Shown: positions 45,521 through 54,488 of the stretch, piece after piece | Layout of the letters: the number at the start of each line of letters is the position of its first letter | Position numbering within the stretch: the first letter of the stretch is position 1 | NCBI RefSeq assembly: GCF_000171815.1 | Contig: NZ_ABGR01000001.1 | Location: 186,001-250,000, forward strand | Direction: 5' to 3' | Source of the DNA: Vibrio sp. AND4 | Lineage (GTDB): Bacteria > Pseudomonadota > Gammaproteobacteria > Enterobacterales > Vibrionaceae | DNA: 64,000 nucleotides | Translations under genes and position numbers: made by a program | The notes under the pieces: generated by a model | The model's input: the letters and a program-made list of their open reading frames with translations, nothing else | What the model was told of the DNA's origin: nothing | Database searches by the model: none

Positions 45521-45627
45521 AAAAAAAACCAACCGCAAGAGGTGCGACTGGTTTATATATTTGTGAACAAAATTAAGTTCACTAACAACGTCAGTTGGCT
45601 AGGTGACCCTCGGCTTAAGAAGGGTCA
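45521..45627 (-). ncRNA. qrr: Qrr-family quorum-regulatory small RNA
   Basis: About 107 nt on the minus strand. The 5' hairpin uses GACCCTTC and GAGGGTC. Then comes the Qrr core GGGTCACCTAGCCAACTGAC followed by GTTGTTAGTGAAC, which in known Qrrs pairs with luxR/hapR-type and other mRNAs with help of Hfq. An AT-rich linker and a Rho-independent terminator follow (ACCAGTCGCA-N5-TGCGGTTGGT, then nine T). A sigma-54 promoter and two LuxO boxes lie upstream. The copy number (Qrr2-5) cannot be assigned here. Confidence 0.95.
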
Positions 45628-45636
45628 ACATCAATA

Positions 45637-45654
45637 ATGCAGTTAGTATGCCAA
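45637..45654 (-). promoter_or_regulatory. Sigma-54 promoter of qrr
   Basis: TTGGCA-N7-TGCAT on the minus strand with GG and GC at -24/-12 spacing; predicted start at 45627-45626, exactly at the 5' end of the Qrr sequence. Confidence 0.92.
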
Positions 45655-45714
45655 CTTTTAATTTGGGGAAAAACACGGTTTTTGTGATAAAAGTTGCGTA
45701 ATTTTTGCTACTTG

Positions 45715-45740
45715 TTGCAAATTGCAATTGCATAATGCAA
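45715..45740. promoter_or_regulatory. Two tandem LuxO binding sites
   Basis: TTGCAAATTGCAA (45715-45727) directly followed by TTGCATAATGCAA (45728-45740). Both match TTGCA-W3-TGCAA perfectly. They sit about 60-85 bases upstream of the sigma-54 promoter, as at other qrr genes, and 49 bases past the mgtE stop. Phospho-LuxO at low cell density activates transcription from here. Confidence 0.93.
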
Positions 45741-45788
45741 CAATTGGTTATAATGCTAATAACTAATTGATTAATGAGGTCAATTGGT

Positions 45789-47135
45789 TCACAACATGAC
45801 TACGCTCGCCGTGCCCAAGAAGGCAAAGAAGCCAACAACGTCGGTTACCGTGGTTAGGATGACAGAACCTGCAAGCGCGGGATCAAGCTTGAGCTTGCCT
45901 AGAACAATAGGAATAACAACACCGAATAAAGCCGCAGTTACAATATTGACGATGATTGCGAGTGCAATGGTGGCACCCAACACATGAGATTGGAACCAAA
46001 GCCCAGCTAACCCACCGATGATGAGTGCCCAAAGTAAGGCGTTGAGAGTGCCAATACCCAGTTCATTTTTGAGTAGAGCAAAGCGGTTACCGGGCGTGAT
46101 TTGGTTTAATGCCATAGCACGAACCATGAGTGTGAGTGTTTGGCTTCCGGCAATTCCCCCCATTGAAGCCACAATCGGCATCAGAACAGCAAGTGCGACC
46201 ACTTGTGAAATCACATCTTCAAATAAGCCAATAGTCACAGATGCCAAGATCGCTGTGAGTAAGTTGATACCCAACCACACTCCACGTTTTTGTGAGCTTT
46301 TTAGTATTGGCGCGAATAAGTCATCGCCTTCATCCATACCGGTACCAGCCATTAATCGTGCTTCGTATATTTCACGTTGTGTGCTGAGTGCAAATTGCCA
46401 ATCTACTTCACCAATTAAGGTCTGATCGGAATCGATAACGGGTAAAGAGGGAAGTGGACTATGTTCTAATGCTTCAACGGCTTCAGCCAGTTCCATCTTA
46501 CCATCAAGAACGGTAACGGCATGAATGGTTAGTGTGCTTAACCTTATGTCCGATTCGCTGCGCAAAATCTCGTAATAGTTGACCACACCACGAAACTGTT
46601 TTTTACGGTTGATCAAATATACCTGTTGAGGTGTATCGTAACTGTAACGCTCCATCAAACGTCGAGCTTTACCTACGGAAATAGTATAAGGCAGGGTGAT
46701 GACTTTTCGTTCAGCCCAACGGCCCAGTTCTATGTCTTCATATTCGTTTGCTTGGTCATAGAGATCGAGCTCATCTTTCTCAATCAGTTCTAATGCTTCA
46801 TTTATGAAGTCTTCGGGCAGAGAATCCGCCCATTCAATCAGGGATAAATTATCTAGCTTGGCTAAGGTTAGTTTCAGCTCAACCTCGGAAAGCGCTTCAA
46901 TGATAGAAAGACGTACTTCGGCACGCATTTCGGTCAGCACATCGATGTGCAGTTCCATTGGTAATGCGCGCCACAAGCGTACGCGATCATCGATGGGGAA
47001 CGCCTCAAGGATCAGTGCGATGGCACCGGGCTCGAGACCGCATTCGATGGAATCATTCAAAGCGGTAACTTGATCCACTTCGTCTACTTGGACAATTTGT
47101 TCGATTAGAGTGGAGAGGTCTTGAAACTTACTCAC
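45789..47135 (-). CDS. mgtE: Magnesium transporter MgtE
   Basis: 448 aa. N-terminal MgtE helical domain (residues 1-130), two CBS domains (about 135-255, with AVTVLDGKMELAEAVEAL), then five membrane helices with PIVASMGGIAGSQTLTLMVRA and the ion-site VIPIVLGKLKLDPALAGSVI. Imports Mg2+ and is gated by cytosolic Mg2+ through the N and CBS domains. Its stop lies just before the LuxO boxes of qrr. Single gene. Confidence 0.94.
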   Translation of the reverse strand: MSKFQDLSTLIEQIVQVDEVDQVTALNDSIECGLEPGAIALILEAFPIDDRVRLWRALPMELHIDVLTEMRAEVRLSIIEALSEVELKLTLAKLDNLSLIEWADSLPEDFINEALELIEKDELDLYDQANEYEDIELGRWAERKVITLPYTISVGKARRLMERYSYDTPQQVYLINRKKQFRGVVNYYEILRSESDIRLSTLTIHAVTVLDGKMELAEAVEALEHSPLPSLPVIDSDQTLIGEVDWQFALSTQREIYEARLMAGTGMDEGDDLFAPILKSSQKRGVWLGINLLTAILASVTIGLFEDVISQVVALAVLMPIVASMGGIAGSQTLTLMVRAMALNQITPGNRFALLKNELGIGTLNALLWALIIGGLAGLWFQSHVLGATIALAIIVNIVTAALFGVVIPIVLGKLKLDPALAGSVILTTVTDVVGFFAFLGTASVVML

Positions 47136-47208
47136 CGAGCACCCCGACTGTCAGATTATTCTTATAGGACGCGATCAAGGTACTCGAAAGTGACAGAAAA
47201 ACAATAGT

Positions 47209-48531
47209 CTATTCGACAATAATATTTAGGTAAGGTCTGACTAACCTACGAATGTTTACTTTTGCACCAATGCGAGCAGCAAGCAGGTACATTCCACCAA
47301 TTTTTCTGTGTAGGAATAGGGCATCTGCTGGTGGTGTGTGCCAGTAATCTTGTTCCATACTTAAAACCGTGCCAGCCTCGCGGAGTTTCTGAGCTAATCC
47401 ACTGGCTTTGAAGTCGTAAGGCTCATCAACTAACATAGGTTCACATGCCATTTTTACTAGGTTAAGAATCGCTTGGCGCTGCTCTGGCAAAATAGTTTGG
47501 CTGAAGAATCCAATCTGCTCAAGCGCGTCGCTCAATCCTTGCTCGTTGTTGTTTATCACGGATGTAAAAGCTTGACGATATCCAGTGCTAAATCGTTCGC
47601 TGTATGTCCGTGTTGCCCCAAAATCTAATAAGCCGATTTGACGGGTATCCTCGATGTATAAATAGTTAGCGAAGTTGGGATCAGTTTGCACCATTTTGAA
47701 ATCGAACAATTCTTTGAACAGTAATTCAAGTAAATTGTGCATAACGAAGTCTCGTGTACTTTGGTCATAATGTTCGATTTCCTCAATAGGAATACCATCA
47801 ATGAACGTCATGGCGAGCACAGATTCTGAGCAGCTTTCAGTATAAATTATTGGCACGACAAAAACAGGGTGGCCCTTCAAAGCTTCGTTATAATGAATGG
47901 CAAATTGCGCTTCTCGCGCGTAATCGGCCTCATCATGAAGTTGCTTTTTTGCTTCGTCCAACAATCCTTTGTAATCGACAGATTCGGGAATCAATCCAAC
48001 GATTTTTAGCAGTGTCCCCACGTTATCGACATCGCTATCAATGCTTTTCCTTATGCCGGGATACTGCACTTTTACTGCCAGATTCTCGCCTGCATCACTG
48101 TAGGCTTGGTGTACTTGCCCTATTGAAGCACTGGCGATTGGTTTGAAATTAAAAGAGAGAAACTCTGCTTTCCAATTAGCCCCAAGCGAGTTTTCCATTA
48201 CCTGATTTAATTGTTTTGCTGGCATTGGATCTGCGTTGGAACGAAGTCGTGAAAGAACCTCTGCGAGTTCAGGTTCTAACACATCACCAGCATCCATCGA
48301 GAGCATTTGACCAAGCTTCATTGCAGCACCACGCAAGTGTGCGAGTTGGTCGGTTAAACGAGCTACGTTTTGTGGTGTTAGTAACAGATCTTTTGCTTTA
48401 GGTGTATTCCCTTTGGCGATTTGTTTGGTGCCTTCAATAATCACATTACCAGCAACACGGGTTGCAAGAGAAGCGAACTTGCTTAATCTTGAGATGCGAT
48501 GAGTGGGCAGGCTTTTTTCCTTGACTGACAT
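47209..48531 (-). CDS. ABC1/UbiB-family atypical kinase
   Basis: 440 aa. KxGQ motif in LRGAAMKLGQMLSMD near residue 95, Ala-rich loop ASIGQVHQAY near 155, Lys in LAVKVQYPGI and QTDPNFANYLY with LLDFGATR (metal-binding Asp-Phe-Gly). Homologs such as UbiB act in ubiquinone biosynthesis or lipid homeostasis; this is not the ubi operon copy, so the partner is unknown. Confidence 0.88.
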   Translation of the reverse strand: MSVKEKSLPTHRISRLSKFASLATRVAGNVIIEGTKQIAKGNTPKAKDLLLTPQNVARLTDQLAHLRGAAMKLGQMLSMDAGDVLEPELAEVLSRLRSNADPMPAKQLNQVMENSLGANWKAEFLSFNFKPIASASIGQVHQAYSDAGENLAVKVQYPGIRKSIDSDVDNVGTLLKIVGLIPESVDYKGLLDEAKKQLHDEADYAREAQFAIHYNEALKGHPVFVVPIIYTESCSESVLAMTFIDGIPIEEIEHYDQSTRDFVMHNLLELLFKELFDFKMVQTDPNFANYLYIEDTRQIGLLDFGATRTYSERFSTGYRQAFTSVINNNEQGLSDALEQIGFFSQTILPEQRQAILNLVKMACEPMLVDEPYDFKASGLAQKLREAGTVLSMEQDYWHTPPADALFLHRKIGGMYLLAARIGAKVNIRRLVRPYLNIIVE

Positions 48532-48591
48532 GAATTTTCTCCGTTTTACACTAACTAGCTGTTATACGGGAAAACAAGGTGTTCGAATACA

Positions 48592-48626
48592 AACGAAAAG
48601 AAAACCGCCAGTTTAACTGGCGGTTT
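48592..48626 (-). terminator. Terminator of the hlyD-like operon
   Basis: AAACCGCCAG-N5-CTGGCGGTTT with A-rich left flank (T-rich on the minus strand), 6 bases past the stop. Confidence 0.82.
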
Positions 48627-48631
48627 GGGGG

Positions 48632-49855
48632 TTATATCGAGTAGAAGAAATACAATTGAGACTTCATGCGGATGATGATGCCGCGGATCACATCCAAGAA
48701 ATCTAAAAACTCAATGGGCTTGTCACCGCTTACCCACGCTAAGCCAACAGAGCCGACAGGGATATCATAGCCTTCAGGTTCATCAATCTTAAGGCGAACA
48801 AAGTGGTGCTTATTCTTGACGTTCTTGCCAGTGGTGGCACGCACAGAGTCATCGAGACCAAGTAAATTACTTTGTGATTCTCCTGTCGCTTCAACAATAC
48901 CCTCAACAGTAGCAGCGAAAATCTTGCCAGGGTAAACCGAAGAGGAAAACTCTGCGGGTTGGCCCGGCTTGACGTTACGAATGGCTTGGTGATTCACGCG
49001 CATTAAAACGTACTTTTCGTTAGTGTACATGTTGATACGCGGCATCATGGAAACACGTTGACCTTCGCGCAAGATGAAATTTGTCACAAAGCCATCTGCT
49101 GGAGCATAAACTTTTGTACTGTCCAAATCCCATTGTGCCTTTGCAACTTGCTCTTGAGCCTGACGAAGCTCCGCCTGTTTGGTTTCAACCGTGAGTTCCG
49201 CTTTATGAATGGCCAATTTGGCGCGGGAGATATCGACTCGTTTCTTCTTAATCTGAGACTCAAGTGTTAACACCTTCTGGGAAGCCATATCTACAGCACT
49301 AGATTGTTTGTCGATATCGCTTTCCGTAATGGTGTTCTTTACCACTCGGTTTTGCTCTAAATAGCGGTCCAGCATTTTTTTTTGGAGCTTGTAGTCAACT
49401 TTCTCCGTTTCCAGTTGACTCTTTGAGGTTTCAAGATCTTGTATCAGAGCTTGGTGGTTAACCTTTTCGATCTCGATATCCCCTTGTGCTGCTAAGAGCG
49501 CTACTCGAGCAGAATCTTCCGACACATTGGCTTTATTTAATGCGATGTTATATTGCGTCGGGTCGAGTTCGTAAATGAGTTGTCCTTTTTCAACCTGCTG
49601 ATTGGGTTTGATATAAATATGCTCTACCTTACCTTTTACATTGGGTGAATCTGGGCGCATTTGAATATGTGGTGACTGTACGACGGAACCGCCAGATAAA
49701 TCCATCGGTGTGAAGTTAATCAAACCTACCCATATGAACATCAGCCAACCAAAACCACCGAGGTAAGCAAATAATTTAGTCGCATTATTCCAAGGCATAC
49801 CGACTAATCGGAGCAGGTAGATGAAGAGTGTCCAAACGGCTAAACCTTCTAACAT
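48632..49855 (-). CDS. HlyD-family membrane-fusion protein (YiaV-like)
   Basis: 407 aa from ATG at 49855 (SD AAGGAGG). Two N-terminal membrane helices (residues 5-20 and 28-48), then a biotinyl-lipoyl half (VKGKVEHIYIKPNQQVEKGQ), a long coiled coil (about 95-235) and the second half APADGFVTNFILREGQRV. The pattern is as in YiaV/EmrA/AaeA pumps. There is no ABC or MFS partner gene; only the small membrane protein upstream. The stop of that gene overlaps this start (TAATG). Regulated perhaps by the divergent AraC. Confidence 0.88.
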   Translation of the reverse strand: MLEGLAVWTLFIYLLRLVGMPWNNATKLFAYLGGFGWLMFIWVGLINFTPMDLSGGSVVQSPHIQMRPDSPNVKGKVEHIYIKPNQQVEKGQLIYELDPTQYNIALNKANVSEDSARVALLAAQGDIEIEKVNHQALIQDLETSKSQLETEKVDYKLQKKMLDRYLEQNRVVKNTITESDIDKQSSAVDMASQKVLTLESQIKKKRVDISRAKLAIHKAELTVETKQAELRQAQEQVAKAQWDLDSTKVYAPADGFVTNFILREGQRVSMMPRINMYTNEKYVLMRVNHQAIRNVKPGQPAEFSSSVYPGKIFAATVEGIVEATGESQSNLLGLDDSVRATTGKNVKNKHHFVRLKIDEPEGYDIPVGSVGLAWVSGDKPIEFLDFLDVIRGIIIRMKSQLYFFYSI

Positions 49856-50175
49856 TATGCCTCCTTTTGTGTGTCTGTTTGTGGGGTACTTCTCCATGTG
49901 TCGCGCAGATTAATGATGGCTTTTTCCATATCAACGAATGCACAAATTACCGCTAGAACCCATACCCAATGCCAGACAAATCCTATCCAGGTTAGGGCGG
50001 TGATGAGCCCTATCTGATGGTTGCCTTTGCTGTGCGCTTTATTAATTGGCAACTCATGGATTTTCCAAAAGCCGTAACACACGGCGGTGACGCTTGCGAT
50101 TAACACGAAGGCAGCGACAATATGTAGCGCTGTATCTGCACCGGTTTCGACAAATGGGACTTTTACTAAGCTCAT
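49855..50175 (-). CDS. Small inner-membrane protein, YiaW/DUF3302-like position
   Basis: 106 aa from ATG at 50175 (SD GAGGAG); the longest frame adds 25 residues. Two membrane helices (about residues 16-38 and 60-82) with HELPINKAHSKGNHQ between. In E. coli the yiaV (HlyD) gene is paired with yiaW, a small DUF3302 membrane protein; this protein sits in the same place and may be its counterpart. Sequence identity not verified. Confidence 0.68.
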   Translation of the reverse strand: MSLVKVPFVETGADTALHIVAAFVLIASVTAVCYGFWKIHELPINKAHSKGNHQIGLITALTWIGFVWHWVWVLAVICAFVDMEKAIINLRDTWRSTPQTDTQKEA

Positions 50176-50282
50176 TGAACACTCCTCTATCAAACTGGTT
50201 TTGTATTGTGATCGGGAATTGAAATAGATGAAAGTTTGTGACAGATTCAATCATCAGAAGACTAAAATTGATGTGATAAGTT

Positions 50283-51284
50283 ATGAGAGCGGTTCGGTTT
50301 ATTCGTGCTATGGGTATTTTAAATATGCATAACCTCGCGTTATCTAAGTATAATTTGAGCTCCGAAGAGCTTGGCATTCCGGCTTCGGTGTTTCGTAACC
50401 CAATGACGTTGATACCGATGAGCGCGGCTTCAGACTGGTATCGGCGTGTGGAACAGCTGACTGATGACCCAGATTGCGTGTTAAATTTGAGTCGTGGAAT
50501 AGAGCTGCAAAAACTGGGTCCGGTCGGGCGTTGGTTATATTCAGGAAATGATCTCGCCAGTACTATTCGACGTGTGAACTACGGGGTAAGTAACCTTCAG
50601 TCTGGCGCTTTTCTTGCGGGTGAACAGTCAGGAAAAATCATCAAATGGACTTACCACAACCCGTATGTGGAAATTTCAGTTAAAGTACATGACAGTATCC
50701 GCTGCGCGATATTTATGACCAAGATTTTGCGTGAATTTTTGGGGCAAGATTATAAGCCGTTGCGTGTGATGATTTCAGGCGCGAGAAAAAATGGTAAACC
50801 GTACGAAGAATACTTTGGCTGTGAGGTTGAGTGGAGTCAGCCGAAAACCGAAATATGGATTTTGGGAGATGAGCGTCTTGCTTCATCCCAAGTCAGTCAT
50901 CGTGAGCAGAACCGTTTGGCGATGAGGTTCTCTGATCTGGATGATTTACTTAACATGCCCGATCCCGAAGATGAACTGAAAGTGATTTATGAAGTAGTAA
51001 GTTACAGTAGTCATTACGGGTTACCAATGTTGGATCGTGTTTCGTCCTTACTCGGGCTTTCAGAGCAACAGTTTCAGCGCCGCTTGCGCAAGCTAGGTCT
51101 TAATTTTTCGACAGTCTCTGGATATGTATTAAGCAATATAGCATCAAGTTTATTGGGCAAAAACGTCAGTATTGAAGACATAGCCACACGTCTCGGTTAC
51201 ACCAACGTGGCCAGCTTTAATCGTATGTTTAAAAAACATCGCGGCTTAACCCCCAGACAATACGCGGCTCGATTGGAAAAATAG
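50283..51284 (+). CDS. AraC-family regulator with arabinose-binding-like N-domain
   Basis: 333 aa. N-terminal ~200 residues match the PF12625-type ligand domain (IPASVFRNPMTLIPMSAASDWY, LGPVGRWLYSG) seen in OruR/ArgR-like AraC regulators. C-terminal HTH: LPMLDRVSSLLGLSEQQFQRRLRK (in parts) and EDIATRLGYTNVASFNRMFKKHRGLTPRQY. Divergent, about 108 bases from the small membrane protein/HlyD operon, its probable target. Confidence 0.88.
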   Translation: MRAVRFIRAMGILNMHNLALSKYNLSSEELGIPASVFRNPMTLIPMSAASDWYRRVEQLTDDPDCVLNLSRGIELQKLGPVGRWLYSGNDLASTIRRVNYGVSNLQSGAFLAGEQSGKIIKWTYHNPYVEISVKVHDSIRCAIFMTKILREFLGQDYKPLRVMISGARKNGKPYEEYFGCEVEWSQPKTEIWILGDERLASSQVSHREQNRLAMRFSDLDDLLNMPDPEDELKVIYEVVSYSSHYGLPMLDRVSSLLGLSEQQFQRRLRKLGLNFSTVSGYVLSNIASSLLGKNVSIEDIATRLGYTNVASFNRMFKKHRGLTPRQYAARLEK

Positions 51285-51311
51285 CTCAGAGGGTATTGAT
51301 GAACTCACTAA

Positions 51312-51340
51312 GCAGCTATTCAGATGATTTGAATAGCTGC
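51312..51340. terminator. Hairpin between convergent genes
   Basis: GCAGCTATTCA and TGAATAGCTGC, 11-bp perfect stem with a 7-base loop, between the AraC gene and the YjeH-like gene. T-runs are short, so strength is uncertain. Confidence 0.6.
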
Positions 51341-51357
51341 CGTAGTTTGCTGTTTAA

Positions 51358-52611
51358 TTATGCGATTAGGGCTTTTTTACGCCATTGCTTCCATGGTAAG
51401 CACAATACGGTAAAGATGCTAAGTGCGTACAACATTGACCAACCCAAACAGATGAAAACAGCGGTACACAACACAAGTGAAATTGCGGCGAGGATCTTCC
51501 CTTTGCCATGCAATAATTTGTAGGCCGCAAGCATTGCCAGTAGATAAACCAGAACAAAAATACCATTGGCGAGCTTAAGGAAAAATTCTAAATCCAATCC
51601 GGATAGTGAGCCAATAACACAAGAGACAAGTAAGACAGCGCCGACGATTAATGTGGCATTTGCTGGTACGCCTCTCTCCGATACCTGAGCGATTGCACTT
51701 GTTGGTGTGTGCTCCCTAGCTTGCGCCCAAACCATTCTGGACAGACTTTGAGTATACAGGTTCACGCTGGCGAAACAGGCTGAAAAGCCGATGACGCTGA
51801 TAAGCCATTTAGCATGATCACCAAAAAGATGCGCGCTTAACCAAGGAATCGATGCACTGTCGAACTCCGCACTGCCGTAAGCACCGAACTTTAATATCAC
51901 GACAGAGCAAGCCCAATAGGTAATGCCTGCGATAAAGCAGCCGACGATTATTGCTATTGGGAAGTCCCGTTGAGGATTTTTAAACTCTTCTCCCATATGG
52001 GCGAAGGCTTCTATTCCGACGAAGCACCAAAACATGACCCCCAGTGCAGCACCGATTGAGTGGGTTGAATCCATCGTAAGCACAGGCATCACTAAATCAG
52101 TAGATCCCACGTTTCCCCGCCATAGAAAAGCGGCGACCAAAGCAAATATACTCAGCGCAATAAGGGTTTGTAAGCGGCCTGATGATTTAGTGCCAAGAAG
52201 GTTAACGGCGATTAATAAGCTGACAACAATGATTTGAACGAGTAGGAGGTTATTTATCGAGTCCGGTAATAACTGTTGTAAAAAGCTTGAAGCTAAGGTG
52301 ACACCAGCCGGTAAGGCAACCGGGATCACGCTGACAAATAGCCAAGCTACGCTAGTTTCTAGTTTGCGATTGAAGGCTTTGCGTACAAAAAATGCGGTAC
52401 CACCTGCACTTGGGTATCGCTTGCCCAATTGTGCGAAAGTCAAAGCGATAGGACAGATTGCAATGAATAATATGATCCATGCCCAGAGCGAAAAGTTTTC
52501 GCTGATGCCAGCAGCAATTGCTGGGATCATAAAAAGCCCCGTTCCCAAGAGAGTAGTGGAGAGCTGAGCAATGCCTGATAACAGAGTAATGTCTTTCTTC
52601 AGTTGTTCCAT
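51358..52611 (-). CDS. YjeH-like amino-acid exporter (APC superfamily)
   Basis: 417 aa (E. coli YjeH 418). Twelve membrane segments. IAQLSTTLLGTGLFMIPAIAAG, GKRYPSAGGTAFFVRKAF and MFWCFVGIEAFAHMGEEFKNP closely follow YjeH, which exports methionine and branched-chain amino acids. Divergent from an Lrp-type regulator, the usual sensor for such exporters. Confidence 0.88.
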   Translation of the reverse strand: MEQLKKDITLLSGIAQLSTTLLGTGLFMIPAIAAGISENFSLWAWIILFIAICPIALTFAQLGKRYPSAGGTAFFVRKAFNRKLETSVAWLFVSVIPVALPAGVTLASSFLQQLLPDSINNLLLVQIIVVSLLIAVNLLGTKSSGRLQTLIALSIFALVAAFLWRGNVGSTDLVMPVLTMDSTHSIGAALGVMFWCFVGIEAFAHMGEEFKNPQRDFPIAIIVGCFIAGITYWACSVVILKFGAYGSAEFDSASIPWLSAHLFGDHAKWLISVIGFSACFASVNLYTQSLSRMVWAQAREHTPTSAIAQVSERGVPANATLIVGAVLLVSCVIGSLSGLDLEFFLKLANGIFVLVYLLAMLAAYKLLHGKGKILAAISLVLCTAVFICLGWSMLYALSIFTVLCLPWKQWRKKALIA

Positions 52612-52786
52612 GAAGACCTCTAAACGTCGATGTGTTTTGTGCGATAGAATAGCGAAATTCTCGTTTTCAAAATGATGTTGTCGACCGCCAAAATGACGGT
52701 TGTTTTGTGGATAAAGCGCAAATTGTCGGTTTTCAATAAGTTGGAATTGAGTAAAATGGCGAGATTATGGAAAGCGTGGTGGTGTT

Positions 52787-53242
52787 ATGAACAAATTTGA
52801 TCGCCAGATCATAGACCTATTGCGGCAAAATGCTCGCCTCTCTATTACTGAAATCGCAGAGCAAGTCAGTTTGTCACGCTCAGCAGTGACAGCGAGGATC
52901 AAAAAGCTTGAAAATGATCGAGTGATTTTGGGCTATCATGCTGATATTGCGACATCTGAAGAATCGACGATTTGTGCTTATATGGCTCTGAAATTTGATA
53001 TGTCAGATTCGAGCCATCACTGCGATAACTATGCCAATGACCTTTACAAAATCGACGGTGTGAAATGGTGTCATGCTATCAGTGGTGAAACCGATATGAT
53101 GCTGTTTGTTGAAGTACCGAATATCGCCCGTTTGAATGAGATTCGAGACTATATCCAAAGTTATCCAGAGCTTCGAAATGTGATGACACATACGGTGTTA
53201 ACGGAGTTTTTCAATACCACGGGGAGCAAGTTTGTAAAATGA
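52787..53242 (+). CDS. Lrp/AsnC-family regulator
   Basis: 151 aa. Winged HTH: DRQIIDLLRQNARLSITEIAEQVSLSRSAVTARIKKLEND (residues 4-44, in parts), then an AsnC/RAM domain with HAISGETDMMLFVEVPN. Senses amino acids. Divergent from the YjeH-like exporter (175 bases apart) and followed on the same strand by an RhtB exporter; both may be targets. Confidence 0.9.
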   Translation: MNKFDRQIIDLLRQNARLSITEIAEQVSLSRSAVTARIKKLENDRVILGYHADIATSEESTICAYMALKFDMSDSSHHCDNYANDLYKIDGVKWCHAISGETDMMLFVEVPNIARLNEIRDYIQSYPELRNVMTHTVLTEFFNTTGSKFVK

Positions 53243-53346
53243 CTGAGGAAGACTTCTTCATCAACTTCTGGGACGTAAACGCAAACAATGATTTCTAACT
53301 ATACATATATCCTTGATACAGATGGTGTCATTTGGGGGAGATTCTT

Positions 53347-53961
53347 ATGACATTAACCGTTTGGTTATCACTTTTTACCGTGTGTTTATTAGGGGCAATG
53401 TCACCAGGTCCGAGTTTAGCGATTGTCGCTAAGCACTCGTTGGCTGGTGGTCGATTGAATGGTCTCGCTACCGCATGGGCACATGCGTTTGGTATCGGCA
53501 TTTATGCGTTCATCACCTTGATAGGTTTGGCGGTAGTGCTGCAACAAAGTCCATTGCTATTTAAGACGATTAGCTTGGCTGGTGCAGCTTACTTAGCGTA
53601 TCTTGGCTTCAATGCACTGCGCTCAAAAGGTGGGGTTGCGGCGAAGTTAGAATCCGGTGAAGAAATGACGGTTTTACAATCGGCGCGAGAAGGCTTCCTT
53701 ATTTCAATTCTAAGCCCGAAAATTGCGCTGTTCTTCATCGCACTATTCAGTCAATTTGTGGCGCTGGGTAACGATCTAAGTAACCAAATGATCATCGTCG
53801 CGACACCATTTGTTGTTGATGGCTTGTGGTACACCTTCATCACATTGGTATTGTCTAACTCGCGCGTTGTGGACCGTATTCGCTCAAAAGCGGTACTGAT
53901 TGACCGATTATCCGGTATCGTTTTAATGCTACTGGCAGTGCGAGTAGTTGTGACGATTTAA
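53347..53961 (+). CDS. LysE/RhtB-family amino-acid exporter
   Basis: 204 aa from ATG at 53347 (SD GGGGGAG). Six membrane segments; LLGAMSPGPSLAIVAKHSLAGG near residue 14 is the RhtB/LysE signature, and FLISILSPKIALFFIALFSQFV follows. Exports an amino acid or homoserine-like compound; substrate unknown. Downstream of the Lrp regulator. Confidence 0.9.
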   Translation: MTLTVWLSLFTVCLLGAMSPGPSLAIVAKHSLAGGRLNGLATAWAHAFGIGIYAFITLIGLAVVLQQSPLLFKTISLAGAAYLAYLGFNALRSKGGVAAKLESGEEMTVLQSAREGFLISILSPKIALFFIALFSQFVALGNDLSNQMIIVATPFVVDGLWYTFITLVLSNSRVVDRIRSKAVLIDRLSGIVLMLLAVRVVVTI

Positions 53962-53990
53962 CCAAGTCGAACGCATTGTATAAAAAGCAG

Positions 53991-54018
53991 AAAGGCTACC
54001 GAGATGGTAGCCTTTCTT
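53991..54018 (+). terminator. Terminator after the RhtB exporter
   Basis: AAAGGCTACC-N5-GGTAGCCTTT followed by CTTG; 30 bases after the stop. Confidence 0.8.
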
Positions 54019-54031
54019 GTATATGACAGAC

Positions 54032-54066
54032 AAAAAAACATCCTAACTCTTAACGAGGTAGGATGT
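54032..54066 (-). terminator. Terminator of the small membrane-protein gene
   Basis: ACATCCTA-N13-TAGGATGT with seven A on the plus strand, giving T-run on the minus strand. Confidence 0.75.
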
Positions 54067-54119
54067 CAGCAAAGAAGGTTGCTCAGGAACATAGGGGGAG
54101 TGTGGAACCTTCAGAAACG

Positions 54120-54341
54120 TTAGCGACGAACCTCTTCAAACTCGCCTTCAATCGCGTCGGACCTACCTGTATTGAATTTATACTCTTGATGCATTTCTTG
54201 TTGCATTTGTCTTACATGTTTTTCAATACGTTTACCCGTGATTAGGGCTGCGATGGTCAATGGAATCGCCATGATTAGGCTAAATACCAAAGTAAAAAAG
54301 CCAGTAACCAGTGCTAATGCAGTAACAATAATTCGATTCAT
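54120..54341 (-). CDS. Small membrane protein, 73 aa
   Basis: Starts at the second of two nearby ATGs (54341), placed 8 bases after GAGAGG; the first (54347) is too close to the SD. One or two hydrophobic helices (IIVTALALVTGFFTLVFSLIMAIPLTIAALITG, in parts) then a charged tail HVRQMQQEMHQEYKF ... GEFEEVRR. No family recognised. Single gene with its own terminator. Confidence 0.65.
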   Translation of the reverse strand: MNRIIVTALALVTGFFTLVFSLIMAIPLTIAALITGKRIEKHVRQMQQEMHQEYKFNTGRSDAIEGEFEEVRR

Positions 54342-54460
54342 AACCATGACCTCTCTTTCAATCTATAGGTTCATACTACGATTTTGAATATGAACGAAAC
54401 ATGAATATACCGTTCAATTTCGCATCGATTTGTCTGAGGAATGTCAAAGCGTCTTAAAAC

Positions 54461-54488
54461 AAAAAAACGCCTGAGGGTCATCAGGCGT
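54461..54488 (-). terminator. Terminator of the GAPDH gene
   Basis: ACGCCTGA-N6-TCAGGCGT with seven A on the plus strand; on the minus strand this is a stem plus T-run about 110 bases past the stop. Confidence 0.85.
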
